Shown here: positions 24,570 to 33,456 of the stretch, piece by piece
Layout: each line of letters starts with the position of its first letter
How positions within the stretch are numbered: the stretch's first letter is position 1
Origin: Symbioplanes lichenis
GTDB taxonomy: Bacteria > Actinomycetota > Actinomycetes > Mycobacteriales > Micromonosporaceae
Length of the DNA stretch: 64,000 nt
Assembly (NCBI RefSeq): GCF_030709675.1
Contig: NZ_JAUZQD010000004.1
Location: forward strand, 62,001 to 126,000
Direction: 5' to 3'
Position numbers and translations under genes: made by a program
Notes under the pieces: generated by a model
What the model was told of the DNA's origin: nothing
Seen by the model: only the letters and a program-made list of their open reading frames with translations
Database searches by the model: none

Positions 24570-24825
24570 CACGGCGGGCGGAGATGCCACCACGGGCGTG
24601 TCACCGCGGGCGGACCCCTACGGGTGGAGCCACCGCAAGCAGAGTCACTGCGGACAGGGTCACCGCGGGCGGAGCCACCGCCGGGCGAGTCACTGCGGGC
24701 GGAGATGTCACCGCGGGCGGCGCCACCACGGGCGTACCACGGGCGGAGTCACCATGGGCGGAGTCACCACGGACAGGGTCAGGGGGCGCGGTCACGGCGG
24801 GCGGGGTCACTGGGGACGGCGGCGG
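24570..24825. repeat. Degenerate ~15-18-bp minisatellite reaching into a stop codon
   Basis: Roughly fourteen copies of a unit close to GTCACCGCGGGCGGA follow each other, with variants such as GTCACTGCGGACAGG and GCCACCACGGGCG. The last copy includes GGTCACTGG, in which TCA at 24807-24809 is the TGA stop of the CGNR gene on the minus strand. Copy order is irregular. It begins about 10 bp after the kinase stop. Confidence 0.75.
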
Positions 24826-25361
24826 TAGGTACGCATCTTGGCCCGGCTGCCGCAGATGGCCATGGTGCACCAGCGGCTGCGGCCGGCGGGGCTGCGGTCG
24901 TAGTAGACCCAGCGGCACGGGTGGGCGCTGCAGGCTTTGAGGCGGGGCCAGGTGCCGTCGGCTGTGGCCAGGAGGATGGCGCGGGCCACGTGGGCGGTCA
25001 GGGCCGGGGTGCCGTCGAGGCCGGGGGCGGGTTCGGGGCGGGCGGTGCCGGTGGCGTCGAGGGTCAGGCGGAGGGGGGCCGCGGCCAGGAGGGCGTCCAG
25101 CCGGGCGAGGGTCGCATCCGGGACGTCGACGCCGGTGTGGGACTGGCACACATCGCGCAGGGCTTCGCGGAGGTCCACGGCGGGAGCCAGGTCGGCCTCG
25201 TTGAACGTCAGCCTGGGTAGGTCGTGGGCCGCGGCGAACGCCGCCAGGTCCGCGGCGGTGCGCAGGGTGTCGCGGGCCATCTCGATGTCGATCGTGTTGG
25301 CCAGATCCTGGACCAGGGCGAGTGCCGCCGGGGCGGGAGCCCGGTCGCCCGGTTGTCGCAT
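24807..25361 (-). CDS. CGNR zinc-finger transcriptional regulator (ABATE domain)
   Basis: The product has 184 residues. The N-terminal ~125 residues form the helical stress-sensing ABATE region (ALVQDLANTIDIE, DLREALRDV). The C-terminal zinc finger has Cys144, Cys149, Cys165 and Cys170, in ACSAHPCRWVYYDRS and RWCTMAICGSRAK. The name-giving CGNR is CGSR here, a tolerated variant. The gene is divergent from an MFS transporter gene with a strong palindrome at 25392-25408, so it likely controls that efflux gene and itself. Confidence 0.9.
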   Translation of the reverse strand: MRQPGDRAPAPAALALVQDLANTIDIEMARDTLRTAADLAAFAAAHDLPRLTFNEADLAPAVDLREALRDVCQSHTGVDVPDATLARLDALLAAAPLRLTLDATGTARPEPAPGLDGTPALTAHVARAILLATADGTWPRLKACSAHPCRWVYYDRSPAGRSRWCTMAICGSRAKMRTYRRRPQ

Positions 25362-25391
25362 GCGGACACGTTACCGCTGTGAGAGCATGCT

Positions 25392-25408
25392 CCGGTAACC
25401 GTTACCGG
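25392..25408. promoter_or_regulatory. GGTAAC palindromic operator
   Basis: CCGGTAACCGTTACCGG is a 17-bp palindrome with only its central base unpaired, 12 bp before the MFS start. A further half-site GTTACCG lies at 25370. Position between the divergent CGNR and MFS genes suggests it is the CGNR regulator's binding site or overlaps the shared promoter. Confidence 0.55.
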
Positions 25409-25419
25409 TTGGAGGGGCT

Positions 25420-26733
25420 ATGAAGGTAACGCGAGCCGGGCTGCTGCGGCGCAACCAGGACTTCCGGCGGTACTGGGCCGGGCACACGATCTCCGTGGCC
25501 GGGTCCTACGTGACGGCGGTGGCCCTGCCGCTGCTGGCGACGCTGACCCTGGACGCCGGCGCGACGGGAGTGGCGGCCATCGCGACCGCGTCGTTCCTGC
25601 CCAACCTGCTGCTGCCGCTGCTCGCGGGACATTGGCTCGAACGCCGGCGCCGGCGACGGGTGATGATCGTGGCCGATCTGGTCCGGGCGGCGCTGCTGGT
25701 GGGCGTACCGGTGGCGTGGGGGTTGGGGGTTCTGTCGGTGCCGCTCCTGGTCGCCGTGGCGTTCGCGGCGGGCGCGGCGGGGGTGGTCTTCGAGATCGGC
25801 GGGTTCGCGTACGTGCCCACGCTCGTCGACGAGGACGACCTGCCCGCGGCGAACCGGGCGATCCAGGGGTCCACCACCGCCGCCCAGGTGGCCGGGCCGG
25901 GGCTCGCCGGCGGGCTGGCGCAGCTCACCGGGCCTGCCGTGGCGGTGGCGATCGACGCGGTGAGCTATCTGGCAAGCGCGCTAGGGGTGGCGGCCGCCCG
26001 GCGGCCCGAGCCCGAACCGGTCGCCGCGGAGGCACCGGGCGGCATCCTCTCCGGCCTGCGAACCGTGCTCGGGAACCCCTTTCTGCGCGCGCTGACCGTG
26101 CACGCCACCGTCTACAACGGGGCGTTCCAGATTCTGACTGTCAACCTGGTCGTGTACGCGGTGTCCGAACGCGGGCTGAGTGCGGGGCAGTTCGGGATCG
26201 CGCTCAGCGCGGCGGGCGCCGGGGCCTTCGCCGGGACCATGGTCGCGCTGCGGCTGGCGGACCGGCTCGGCTACGGGCGGGCCTTCGCGGTGTCGCTGGT
26301 GTTGTCGACCGGCACTCCCCTGCTGCTCGCGGTGCTGCCGGGGCGGGGCGGGGCGCTGGCGGCGGGGTTCGCGGCCGTGCAGTTCGTGAGCGGCATCGGG
26401 CTCGGGTCGGCGAACGTGCTCTCCCTGACGCTACGGCAGGTTGTGGCGCCGGGAGCGCTGGCGCGGACCAACGGGGGCTATCGGCTGCTGATCTACGGGG
26501 TGCTGCCGGTGGGAAGTGCGCTGGCGGGGGTCGTGGGCGAGGTCGCGGGGAGCCGGGCCGGGGTCGCGGTGGGCACGGCCGGGCTGGCGATCTCGGCGCT
26601 GCCGATGGCCAGCCGGCGCGTCCTCGCGTTGCGCAAGCCCCAGGACGCGCGCGAAACGGAGACGAACGCGGACGCCGCGGCGGCGGGCACGGGAGCCGCC
26701 GGCACGACGCCCGCGCGCACAAGCCCCGGATAG
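25420..26733 (+). CDS. MFS efflux transporter
   Basis: The product has 437 residues with GGAGGGG 5 bases before ATG 25420. Twelve membrane helices are evident. The first, RRNQDFRRYWAGHTISVAGSYVTAVALP, is typical of the MFS_3/enterobactin-exporter-like subfamily, with the LERRRRRRVMI loop after helix 2 as the MFS signature. The C-terminal ~35 residues form an Ala/Thr/Glu-rich tail. Likely a proton-driven drug or metabolite exporter under the divergent CGNR regulator. It is convergent with the LLM oxidoreductase gene. Confidence 0.88.
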   Translation: MKVTRAGLLRRNQDFRRYWAGHTISVAGSYVTAVALPLLATLTLDAGATGVAAIATASFLPNLLLPLLAGHWLERRRRRRVMIVADLVRAALLVGVPVAWGLGVLSVPLLVAVAFAAGAAGVVFEIGGFAYVPTLVDEDDLPAANRAIQGSTTAAQVAGPGLAGGLAQLTGPAVAVAIDAVSYLASALGVAAARRPEPEPVAAEAPGGILSGLRTVLGNPFLRALTVHATVYNGAFQILTVNLVVYAVSERGLSAGQFGIALSAAGAGAFAGTMVALRLADRLGYGRAFAVSLVLSTGTPLLLAVLPGRGGALAAGFAAVQFVSGIGLGSANVLSLTLRQVVAPGALARTNGGYRLLIYGVLPVGSALAGVVGEVAGSRAGVAVGTAGLAISALPMASRRVLALRKPQDARETETNADAAAAGTGAAGTTPARTSPG

Positions 26734-26792
26734 CAAGCGCGGCGGGCGTAGCGGAGACCGGCGAGCGGGCGCGGAAAGGCACCCGCCGGCGG

Positions 26793-27773
<981 letters not shown>

Positions 27774-27826
27774 CCTCCCATCGTCCTCCTTCCGGCGCCC
27801 GGACGAGGCGTGACAGTCCTTACAAC

Positions 27827-27842
27827 TTGACCCCAGGGTCAA
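27827..27842 (-). promoter_or_regulatory. TTGACC-type 16-bp palindrome upstream of the LLM gene
   Basis: TTGACCCCAGGGTCAA has 7-bp perfect arms around CA. It lies 54 bp before the LLM gene on the minus strand and touches the stop of the preceding gene. The shape is like operators of MerR-family activators, but no MerR gene is in the window, so the regulator is unknown. Confidence 0.4.
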
Positions 27843-28552
27843 TCAAGCGCCGGCGTCGGCAGCGGGTCGGTGCGGAACACCGCGTCGAACTCCGCGCCGT
27901 TCTCCAGCCGGCTGATCATGTTGTTGACCCCCATGGCACCCCCGTGACTGTACGACCACCGGCTCACCAGGCATCCCGCCTGCGTGAACGGCCAGTCCTT
28001 CCCGTCGCTCGCCGCCACCGCCCAGTCGGCGGTGACCACGGGGAGCGCCTGCTCGTACGGGATCCGGCAGCGGTCGATCCGGCGGGCCGGCGGCGTCACG
28101 TACCTGTCGTCGGCGGCGACCAGCACGGCCAGCCCCTCGGCGAACCAGAGCGGGATCTTGCGCTCCACCGGGCCGGCCCGGTCGTGGAACTCCGCCAGCG
28201 CCAGCTCACGCCCGGCCGCCGCCTCGGTGGCACCCTCCGGCGGCAGCACCACCGTCCAGCCCCGCCGCTGGAAGCCTCCGCTCAGCCGCCGGTAACAGGT
28301 GTCCGAGGCGCAGAAGACGACGCGCGGATCGGTCGTCCGCTCGCCCCAGAAGAACTCGACGCGGCCGCGGGCGCCCCGGGCGGCGATCTCGTAACGCGGG
28401 TCGTCGCGCTCGGCCCAGACGCCGTCGCCCAGGTCCCGCAGCCCGTAACAGCCGGGGCACGCCAGCGCCGTGACCGCCGGAGCGGCCACGGTGAGGCCGG
28501 TCACCCCGATCAGGAGAACGACGGCGGCCGCGAGCAGTCGGCGCACAAGCAC
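27839..28552 (-). CDS. Secreted protein resembling peptidase-MA family, probably without intact zinc motif
   Basis: The product has 237 residues from GTG 28552, nine bases after the flavoprotein stop. A signal peptide ([28 protein letters not shown]) opens it. Four or more Cys residues ([28 protein letters not shown]) could form disulphides outside the cell. [12 protein letters not shown] followed by [14 protein letters not shown] is the shape of gluzincin-like peptidase-MA proteins, where HExxH is followed by a W-x-x-EGLA helix. The first His appears replaced, so it may be inactive. It ends the Lrp-aminotransferase-flavoprotein operon, but its role there is not clear. Confidence 0.6.
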   Translation of the reverse strand: MLVRRLLAAAVVLLIGVTGLTVAAPAVTALACPGCYGLRDLGDGVWAERDDPRYEIAARGARGRVEFFWGERTTDPRVVFCASDTCYRRLSGGFQRRGWTVVLPPEGATEAAAGRELALAEFHDRAGPVERKIPLWFAEGLAVLVAADDRYVTPPARRIDRCRIPYEQALPVVTADWAVAASDGKDWPFTQAGCLVSRWSYSHGGAMGVNNMISRLENGAEFDAVFRTDPLPTPALD

Positions 28553-28561
28553 GCGCGCATG

Positions 28562-29836
28562 CTATCGGCCCCGGCGCTCCCACACATCGCGCAGGGCGGT
28601 CGCGCGCAGGGCGGCGTTGATGCCGAGCCAGCGGACCGGCTCGGGCTCCCAGCGCCGCGAGCGGTGCCCGACCCACGGCAGCGTCGTCCGGTCGCTCAGG
28701 TCACCCGCGATCAGGTCGGCCAGCGTACGCCCGGCGAGGTTGGCCGCCGCCACGCCGTCGCCCACGTATCCGCCCGCCCAGGCGAGCCCGTCGCGCACGC
28801 CCACCGACGGCATCCAGTCGCGCGGGATGCCGAGCGGGCCGCCCCAGCTGTCCTCGATCGGGGGGTCGATGCCGAACAGCTCGGTGAGGGTGCGGCGGAG
28901 GGCGGCGAAGACGTGCGGCTCCTTGTCGTACGAGGGCCGGACGCGCGAGCCGAAGTGGTAGGGCGCCCCGCGGCCGCCGAACGCCAGCCGGTCGTCGGCG
29001 GTGCGCTGGCCGTACACAATCAGGTGTCGCTCGTCACTGAAGGTCTCGCGCCGCGCCAGGCCGATGCGCGCCCAGGTCGCGGGGTCGAGGGGGGCCGTCA
29101 CGATCATGAGCGAGTAGACCGGGGCGAGCGCGCGGCGGTGACCCGGCAGGGCGGCGGTGTAGCCTTCGAGCGCGCGGACCACGACCGGCGCCCGCACCGT
29201 GCCGCGATCCGTGGTGACCTCGCCGCGGGCCAGCGAGAGTGCCCGCGTGCCCTCGTGGATCGTCACGCCCCGGCGTTCGGCGGCGTCGGCCAGGCCGCGG
29301 ACCAGGCGCGCGGGATGCAGGGCCGCGCAGTCCGGGCTGTAGGTGCCGCCGAGCACGTCGGTCGCGCCGCAGATCGCCGCGGCCCGCGGGGCGTCGAGGA
29401 AGCCGGGCGACGTGCGGGCGCGCCGCAGCTGGGCGGGCGTGCGGGCCAGCGTGATCGTGCCGCCCTTGGCGTAGTGGCAGTCGATGTCCTCAGCGGCGGC
29501 GACCCGGCCGACCTCGTCGACCGCGTCGGCCAGGTGCTTGGCCATCGCCGCCGCCTGGTCCGGGCCGTAGCGCCGCGCCAGCTTCTCCGCCGGTACGGGG
29601 AAAAGCCCGCTGCACCAGCCCCCGTTGCGCCCCGAAGCGCCGAAACCCGCGTACTCGGCCTCGAGCACGACGATGCGCTTCGCCGGCGCCAGGGCGGCCA
29701 GATAATAGGCGGTCCACAGCCCGGTGTAGCCGCCGCCGACGATCACGACGTCGGCGCTCGTGTCCCCCGGCAGCGGCGCACGCCGCTCGAACGGCTCGAG
29801 CGTGCGCAGCCACCAGGACGTCAGATCCGGGTCCAT
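28562..29836 (-). CDS. FAD-dependent amine oxidoreductase (PuuB/OrdL-like)
   Basis: The product has 424 residues. The dinucleotide motif VIVGGGYTGLW (Gly34, Gly36, Gly39) and VVLEAEYAGFGASGRNGGWCSG define a DAO-family flavoenzyme. The segments DRLAFGGRGAPYHFG and SWGGPLGIPRDWMPSVG are typical of its substrate/FAD region. It overlaps the aminotransferase gene by 16 bp and is similar in plan to the enzyme encoded at 15667-17022. In polyamine pathways PuuB oxidises gamma-glutamylputrescine; the gene order with a class III aminotransferase suggests amine catabolism, but no glutamylputrescine synthetase gene is visible. Confidence 0.82.
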   Translation of the reverse strand: MDPDLTSWWLRTLEPFERRAPLPGDTSADVVIVGGGYTGLWTAYYLAALAPAKRIVVLEAEYAGFGASGRNGGWCSGLFPVPAEKLARRYGPDQAAAMAKHLADAVDEVGRVAAAEDIDCHYAKGGTITLARTPAQLRRARTSPGFLDAPRAAAICGATDVLGGTYSPDCAALHPARLVRGLADAAERRGVTIHEGTRALSLARGEVTTDRGTVRAPVVVRALEGYTAALPGHRRALAPVYSLMIVTAPLDPATWARIGLARRETFSDERHLIVYGQRTADDRLAFGGRGAPYHFGSRVRPSYDKEPHVFAALRRTLTELFGIDPPIEDSWGGPLGIPRDWMPSVGVRDGLAWAGGYVGDGVAAANLAGRTLADLIAGDLSDRTTLPWVGHRSRRWEPEPVRWLGINAALRATALRDVWERRGR

Positions 29837-31182
29837 GCCTCGCTCAGCACGGTCCGCAGGATCTGCTCGATCTCGGCGAAGTGCGACTCGTCACAGACCA
29901 GCGGCGGCGCGAGCTGCACCACGGGGTCGCCCCGGTCGTCCGCGCGGCAGTAGAGCCCGGCGTCGAAGAGCGCCTTGGACAGGAACCCGCGCAGCAGCCG
30001 GTCGGACTCGTCGTCGTCGAACGTCTCGCGGGTCGCCTTGTCCTTGACCAGCTCGATCCCGAAGAAGAACCCGTCGCCCCGGACGTCACCGACGATCGGC
30101 AGGTCGGTGAGGCGGTCGAGATAGGAGCGGAAGAGCGCGGAATTCTCGCGTACGTGACCATTGAGGTCCTCGCGCTCGAAAATGTCCAGGTTGGTCAGGG
30201 CGACGGCCGACGCGACGGGGTGCCCGCCGAAGGTGATGCCGTGCGCGAACGACGCGTTGCCCGTCAGGAACGGCTCGACCAGGCGCTCCGACGCGATCAT
30301 CGCGCCCAGGGGTACGTACCCGGAGGTCATGCCCTTGGCGCAGGTGATGATGTCGGGGGTGTAACCGTAGCGCTGCGCCCCGAAGTACTCCCCCAGCCGG
30401 CCGAAGGCGCAGATCACCTCGTCGGAGACGAGCAGCACATCGTAACGGTCGCAGATCTCGCGCACCCGCTGGAAGTAACCGGGCGGCGGCGGGAAGCACC
30501 CGCCCGCGTTCTGCACCGGCTCCAGATAGACGCAGGCGACCGTGTCGGGCCCCTCGAACTCGATGGCCTCGGCGATCCGGTCCGCCGCCCAGATGCCGAA
30601 CTCCTCGGAACTCAGCGACTGGTCGGGCCGCCGGTAGAAGTTGGTGTTCGGCACGCGGCTCGTGCTCGGGACCAGCGGCTCGTACTGCTGCTTGAGCAGG
30701 GGCAGCCCGGTGATCGACAGCGCGCCCATCGTGGTGCCGTGATAGGCGACCGCCCGCGAGATCGCCTTGGTCTTCATCGGCTTGCCGGTGAGCTTGAAGT
30801 AGTTGCGCGCGAGCTTCCACGCGGTCTCGACCGCCTCGGAGCCACCCGTGGTGAAGAACACGCGGTTGAGGTCCCCGGGCGTCAGGCTCGCCAGGCGCTC
30901 GGCCAGCTCCACCGCGCTCGGGTGCGCGTAGGACCAGATCGGGAAGTAGGCGAGCTCGGCGGCCTGCTTGGCCGCGGCCTCCGCCAGCTCGGTGCGGCCA
31001 TGCCCGGCCTGCACCACGAACAATCCCGACAGCCCGTCCAGATAGCGCTTCCCGGCCTGGTCATAGAGGTACGGGCCGGCGCCGCGCACGATGACCGGGA
31101 CCGGCTCCTTGTCGTACGAGGACAGGCGGGTGAAGTGCATCCACAGATGGTCGCGGGCGGCGGCGGACAGATCCTGGGTCAT
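29821..31182 (-). CDS. Class III PLP aminotransferase (putrescine/omega-amine:pyruvate type)
   Basis: The product has 453 residues from ATG 31182, which overlaps the Lrp stop; a start four codons earlier is possible. The PLP lysine is Lys283 in CAKGMTSGYVPLGA, and LVSDEVICAFGR supplies Asp254. SGLFVVQAGHGR near the N-terminus and YFPIWSYAHP match the SpuC/omega-aminotransferase branch, which moves the amino group of putrescine, spermidine, beta-alanine or similar amines to pyruvate. Downstream flavoprotein and an upstream Lrp regulator suggest an amine-inducible unit. The aldehyde product could go to the dehydrogenase encoded at 35488-36924. Confidence 0.87.
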   Translation of the reverse strand: MTQDLSAAARDHLWMHFTRLSSYDKEPVPVIVRGAGPYLYDQAGKRYLDGLSGLFVVQAGHGRTELAEAAAKQAAELAYFPIWSYAHPSAVELAERLASLTPGDLNRVFFTTGGSEAVETAWKLARNYFKLTGKPMKTKAISRAVAYHGTTMGALSITGLPLLKQQYEPLVPSTSRVPNTNFYRRPDQSLSSEEFGIWAADRIAEAIEFEGPDTVACVYLEPVQNAGGCFPPPPGYFQRVREICDRYDVLLVSDEVICAFGRLGEYFGAQRYGYTPDIITCAKGMTSGYVPLGAMIASERLVEPFLTGNASFAHGITFGGHPVASAVALTNLDIFEREDLNGHVRENSALFRSYLDRLTDLPIVGDVRGDGFFFGIELVKDKATRETFDDDESDRLLRGFLSKALFDAGLYCRADDRGDPVVQLAPPLVCDESHFAEIEQILRTVLSEAWTRI

Positions 31183-31634
31183 CTCGTTCCCCATGCGTAG
31201 GTCTGTTTGGCGAGTTTGAGGTACATGAACGTCTCGGTGGCGGACACCCCCCCGACCGCCCGGATCTTGTCGTTGAGCAGCTCCAGCAGGTGCTCGTCGT
31301 CGGTGCACACCAGCTCGACGAGCATGTCGTAGCCGCCGGCGCAGATCACCACGTAGTCGACCTCGGGGATCGCCGCGATCTCGTCGGCGACGCGGCGCAT
31401 GTCACCCAGCACCTTGACGCCGACCATCGCCTGCCGGGCGAAGCCCAGCGTCAGCGGGTCGGTGACGGCCACGATCTGCATGAGGCCGTTGTCGAGCAGC
31501 CGCTGCACGCGCTGGCGCACCGCGGCCTCGGACAGCCCGATCTCCTTGGCGAGCGTCGCGTAGGACATGCGGCCGTCGCGCTGGAGGTGCTCGATGATCT
31601 GCTTGTTGATGTGGTCCAGGGCCTGGTCGGTCAC
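31179..31634 (-). CDS. Lrp/AsnC-family regulator
   Basis: The product has 151 residues from GTG 31634. The N-terminal helix-turn-helix is clear (DHINKQIIEHLQRDGRMSY, LAKEIGLSEAAVRQRVQRLLDNG). The RAM domain has the GGYDMLVELVC strand that binds effector amino acids. It overlaps the aminotransferase start by 4 bp, so it heads the operon. In many actinobacteria such a regulator adjacent to an aminotransferase controls amine or amino-acid catabolism. Confidence 0.9.
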   Translation of the reverse strand: MTDQALDHINKQIIEHLQRDGRMSYATLAKEIGLSEAAVRQRVQRLLDNGLMQIVAVTDPLTLGFARQAMVGVKVLGDMRRVADEIAAIPEVDYVVICAGGYDMLVELVCTDDEHLLELLNDKIRAVGGVSATETFMYLKLAKQTYAWGTR

Positions 31635-31910
31635 GGAGCGAGTCTAGGGGATCTACGGAATCAGGGGACATCGGCGCGTGTCCCTACGTTTATCGCAGCT
31701 TGGATCAGCTTTGGCAAGGGTTTCCGCAGGACTGCTGTCTTCGCCACCCGGCAGTCTCCTCGTTCCATGAGCCGGGCACCAGCACGCGGCCACGTAGCAT
31801 TGCCGATCCTCATGCACAGTTGCGTCGCGACTATAGGCGTGCGTAAGGTCCTGAGCCATGAGAAGCGCACGCATCTCGGGACAAATCCCGTGGGCCGGAG
31901 GTGACGCCGC
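31635..31910. other. 276-bp divergent intergenic region, relatively A+T rich
   Basis: The region separates the Lrp gene (minus) from the antitoxin gene (plus). Short ORFs on both strands lack ribosome sites and look spurious. GGAGGTGACGCCGC directly before 31911 gives a strong ribosome site for the antitoxin gene. I found no clear promoter, riboswitch or repeat. Base composition is visibly less GC-biased than around it, compatible with an acquired toxin-antitoxin module. Confidence 0.4.
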
Positions 31911-32225
31911 ATGAGCGTCACAGATGCTCGGACCGACACCGAGCTGGTAGCCCCCGTATCGCAGTACGGTGCCGGGGTGGGGAACAAGAGGATCGCGATC
32001 ACGCTGCCCGAAGGGCTGGTGGCCTCGCTCAAGGAGGAGGCGTTCGAACTCGACGTCAGTGTCTCTCAGCTCGTGAAGGGTGCCGTCCGGAGAGAGCTGG
32101 ACATTCTGCGGACTCAGCGCGAATTCGAGCAGGATCAGGAAATCGACCCCGCCCTTCGTGAGGTGTTCGACGAGGCGCGGGTCAAAGACAGGGCCGCCGA
32201 GATCGAGAAGCGGTACCGCCGATGA
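31911..32225 (+). CDS. VapB-like ribbon-helix-helix antitoxin
   Basis: The product has 104 residues, preceded by GGAGGTGAC. NKRIAITLPEGLVASLKEEA, then VSQLVKGAVRREL, forms a ribbon-helix-helix DNA-binding domain (about 25-65). The C-terminal acidic/basic tail (EQDQEIDPALREVFDEARVKD) would wrap the toxin. It overlaps the PIN-domain toxin gene by 4 bp (ATGA), the standard order for type II modules. It should repress its own promoter and neutralise the toxin. Confidence 0.85.
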   Translation: MSVTDARTDTELVAPVSQYGAGVGNKRIAITLPEGLVASLKEEAFELDVSVSQLVKGAVRRELDILRTQREFEQDQEIDPALREVFDEARVKDRAAEIEKRYRR

Positions 32226-32626
32226 CAGGCATCCAGGGCACCCCCGTCGTGATGTACGACGCCGGGGCCTTGATCGCGGCTGAGAGCGCGGGCCACCGCA
32301 TCTGGGCGGCGCATCGGAAGGCCATCCGCGAGGGCAGGAAGCCCCTGGTTCCCTCGGTCGTCCTCGCGCAGACCTGGCGGGATCCGCGCAAGCAGGTCCT
32401 CCTCAGCAGATTTCTCCAAGGCTGCGAGGACATCGATGTCGGAGAGGTGGCGAAAGCGGCCGGCGAACTCTGCGGCCAAGCCGGAACCAGTGACGTCGTG
32501 GATGCCATGGTTGTCAGCCTCGCCCTGTTGAGAGGGGCAGTGGTCTACACCTCGGATCCCGACGACATCCGGCACCTGGCGGAGGCCGCGGGGCCGAAGA
32601 CAAGTGTGCTGATCCGGCGGGTGTGA
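32222..32626 (+). CDS. VapC-like PIN-domain toxin
   Basis: The product has 134 residues. PIN-fold acidic residues are visible at Asp13 (VMYDAGALIAAE), Asp94 (TSDVVDAMVV) and Asp112/114 (YTSDPDDI). The acidic residue usually found in the second helix seems replaced by Gln50 (VLAQTWRD), so catalysis may be altered. PIN toxins cut RNA, often tRNA. It is coupled to the VapB-like gene and followed by a perfect hairpin at 32634. Neighbouring CD-NTase-like genes suggest a small defence cluster. Confidence 0.85.
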   Translation: MTGIQGTPVVMYDAGALIAAESAGHRIWAAHRKAIREGRKPLVPSVVLAQTWRDPRKQVLLSRFLQGCEDIDVGEVAKAAGELCGQAGTSDVVDAMVVSLALLRGAVVYTSDPDDIRHLAEAAGPKTSVLIRRV

Positions 32627-32633
32627 GTGCCGG

Positions 32634-32672
32634 GCCCCGAGCCCCCGACCGGCCTGGCCGGGGGCTCGGGGC
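32634..32672. terminator. 14-bp perfect hairpin between vapC and the nucleotidyltransferase gene
   Basis: GCCCCGAGCCCCCG (32634-32647) pairs perfectly with 32659-32672 around an 11-base loop. It starts 8 bases after the toxin stop and ends only 16 bases before the next ATG. As a terminator it would leave almost no promoter space for the downstream pair, so attenuation or a start of transcription inside the loop must be considered. Confidence 0.65.
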
Positions 32673-32688
32673 GGCGCATAATGGGAGC

Positions 32689-33435
32689 ATGACTGCCGCG
32701 ATGCTCCGGCTGCCGGAGGTGACCGGCGGCGATGACGCCTTCCTCGTGGCGTGGGCCGAGGGTGAGCTGCGGCGGGGGCTGGGGGCACTGGCCCGGCCCT
32801 ATGAGATCTTCGCCCAGGGCTCGCGGGTGAACGGGACGGCCGTCGAGCAGGGCAGTGACGTCGATCTCGTGCTCATGCTGACGGCGGCCGGCATCGGCGA
32901 CGGCTACGGGTGGGAGGAGTTCCGGGACGACGTGCTCGCCACGCTCGGCGAGTCGCATGTCGTGCGGATGGGGCGGCGGTGTCTTAACGTCGACGATCCG
33001 GGGTCGTTGTTCGGGGAGATGGTCGACGTGCTGGTGGCGGTCGAGCACGGTCCGGGCGGCGTGTTCTTCCGGGACCTCGAGGGGCGGCCGATCGTCAACT
33101 TCCCGAAGCAGCACCGGATGCGGGGCAACACCAAGGACGCGCGTACGGGCGGGCGGTTCAAGGCAGCCGTCAGGGCGGCCAAGCGGGCCCGGACGGCGGC
33201 CGGCCTGGTCGACGCACCGTCCTATCTGCTCGAGTGCCTGCTGTTCAATGTGCCCGATCACGTCTACCGGACCGGGGCCCCGTTCGCGTGGTTGCAGCGG
33301 TGCCATCGCGAGGAGCCGGCGACGTTCGCGGGGCTGCTCTGCCAGAACGGCATCAACCGCATCTTCGGGCCGGGCCCGGATCAGTGGACGCCCGGCGCGG
33401 CTGCCAGAATCATCGACGTCCTTCACGAGGTCTGA
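32689..33435 (+). CDS. CD-NTase-like (cGAS/DncV-like) nucleotidyltransferase
   Basis: The product has 248 residues; GGGAG lies just before ATG 32689. The polymerase-beta-type active site reads QGSRVNGT then SDVDLVLML, giving Gly44-Ser45, Asp57 and Asp59, with the third acid Asp113 in MVDVLVAVE. NFPKQHRMRGNTKD (137-150), then RFKAAVRAAKRAR and YLLECLLFNVPD, fit the spine and PAP/OAS1-like C-terminal half of bacterial cGAS/DncV-like enzymes. Those make cyclic or linear nucleotide alarmones in CBASS anti-phage systems. A one-membrane-span protein follows 21 bp downstream, in effector position. Chemistry is established for the family; the assignment to CBASS is inference. Confidence 0.72.
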   Translation: MTAAMLRLPEVTGGDDAFLVAWAEGELRRGLGALARPYEIFAQGSRVNGTAVEQGSDVDLVLMLTAAGIGDGYGWEEFRDDVLATLGESHVVRMGRRCLNVDDPGSLFGEMVDVLVAVEHGPGGVFFRDLEGRPIVNFPKQHRMRGNTKDARTGGRFKAAVRAAKRARTAAGLVDAPSYLLECLLFNVPDHVYRTGAPFAWLQRCHREEPATFAGLLCQNGINRIFGPGPDQWTPGAAARIIDVLHEV

Positions 33436-33456
33436 CGTCCCGGGCGGTACCCGCAC

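Noticed and set aside
31635..31910. Riboswitch or small RNA upstream of vapBC
   Set aside because: No recognisable conserved fold or terminator-like hairpin; only a relative A+T enrichment and a good ribosome site.
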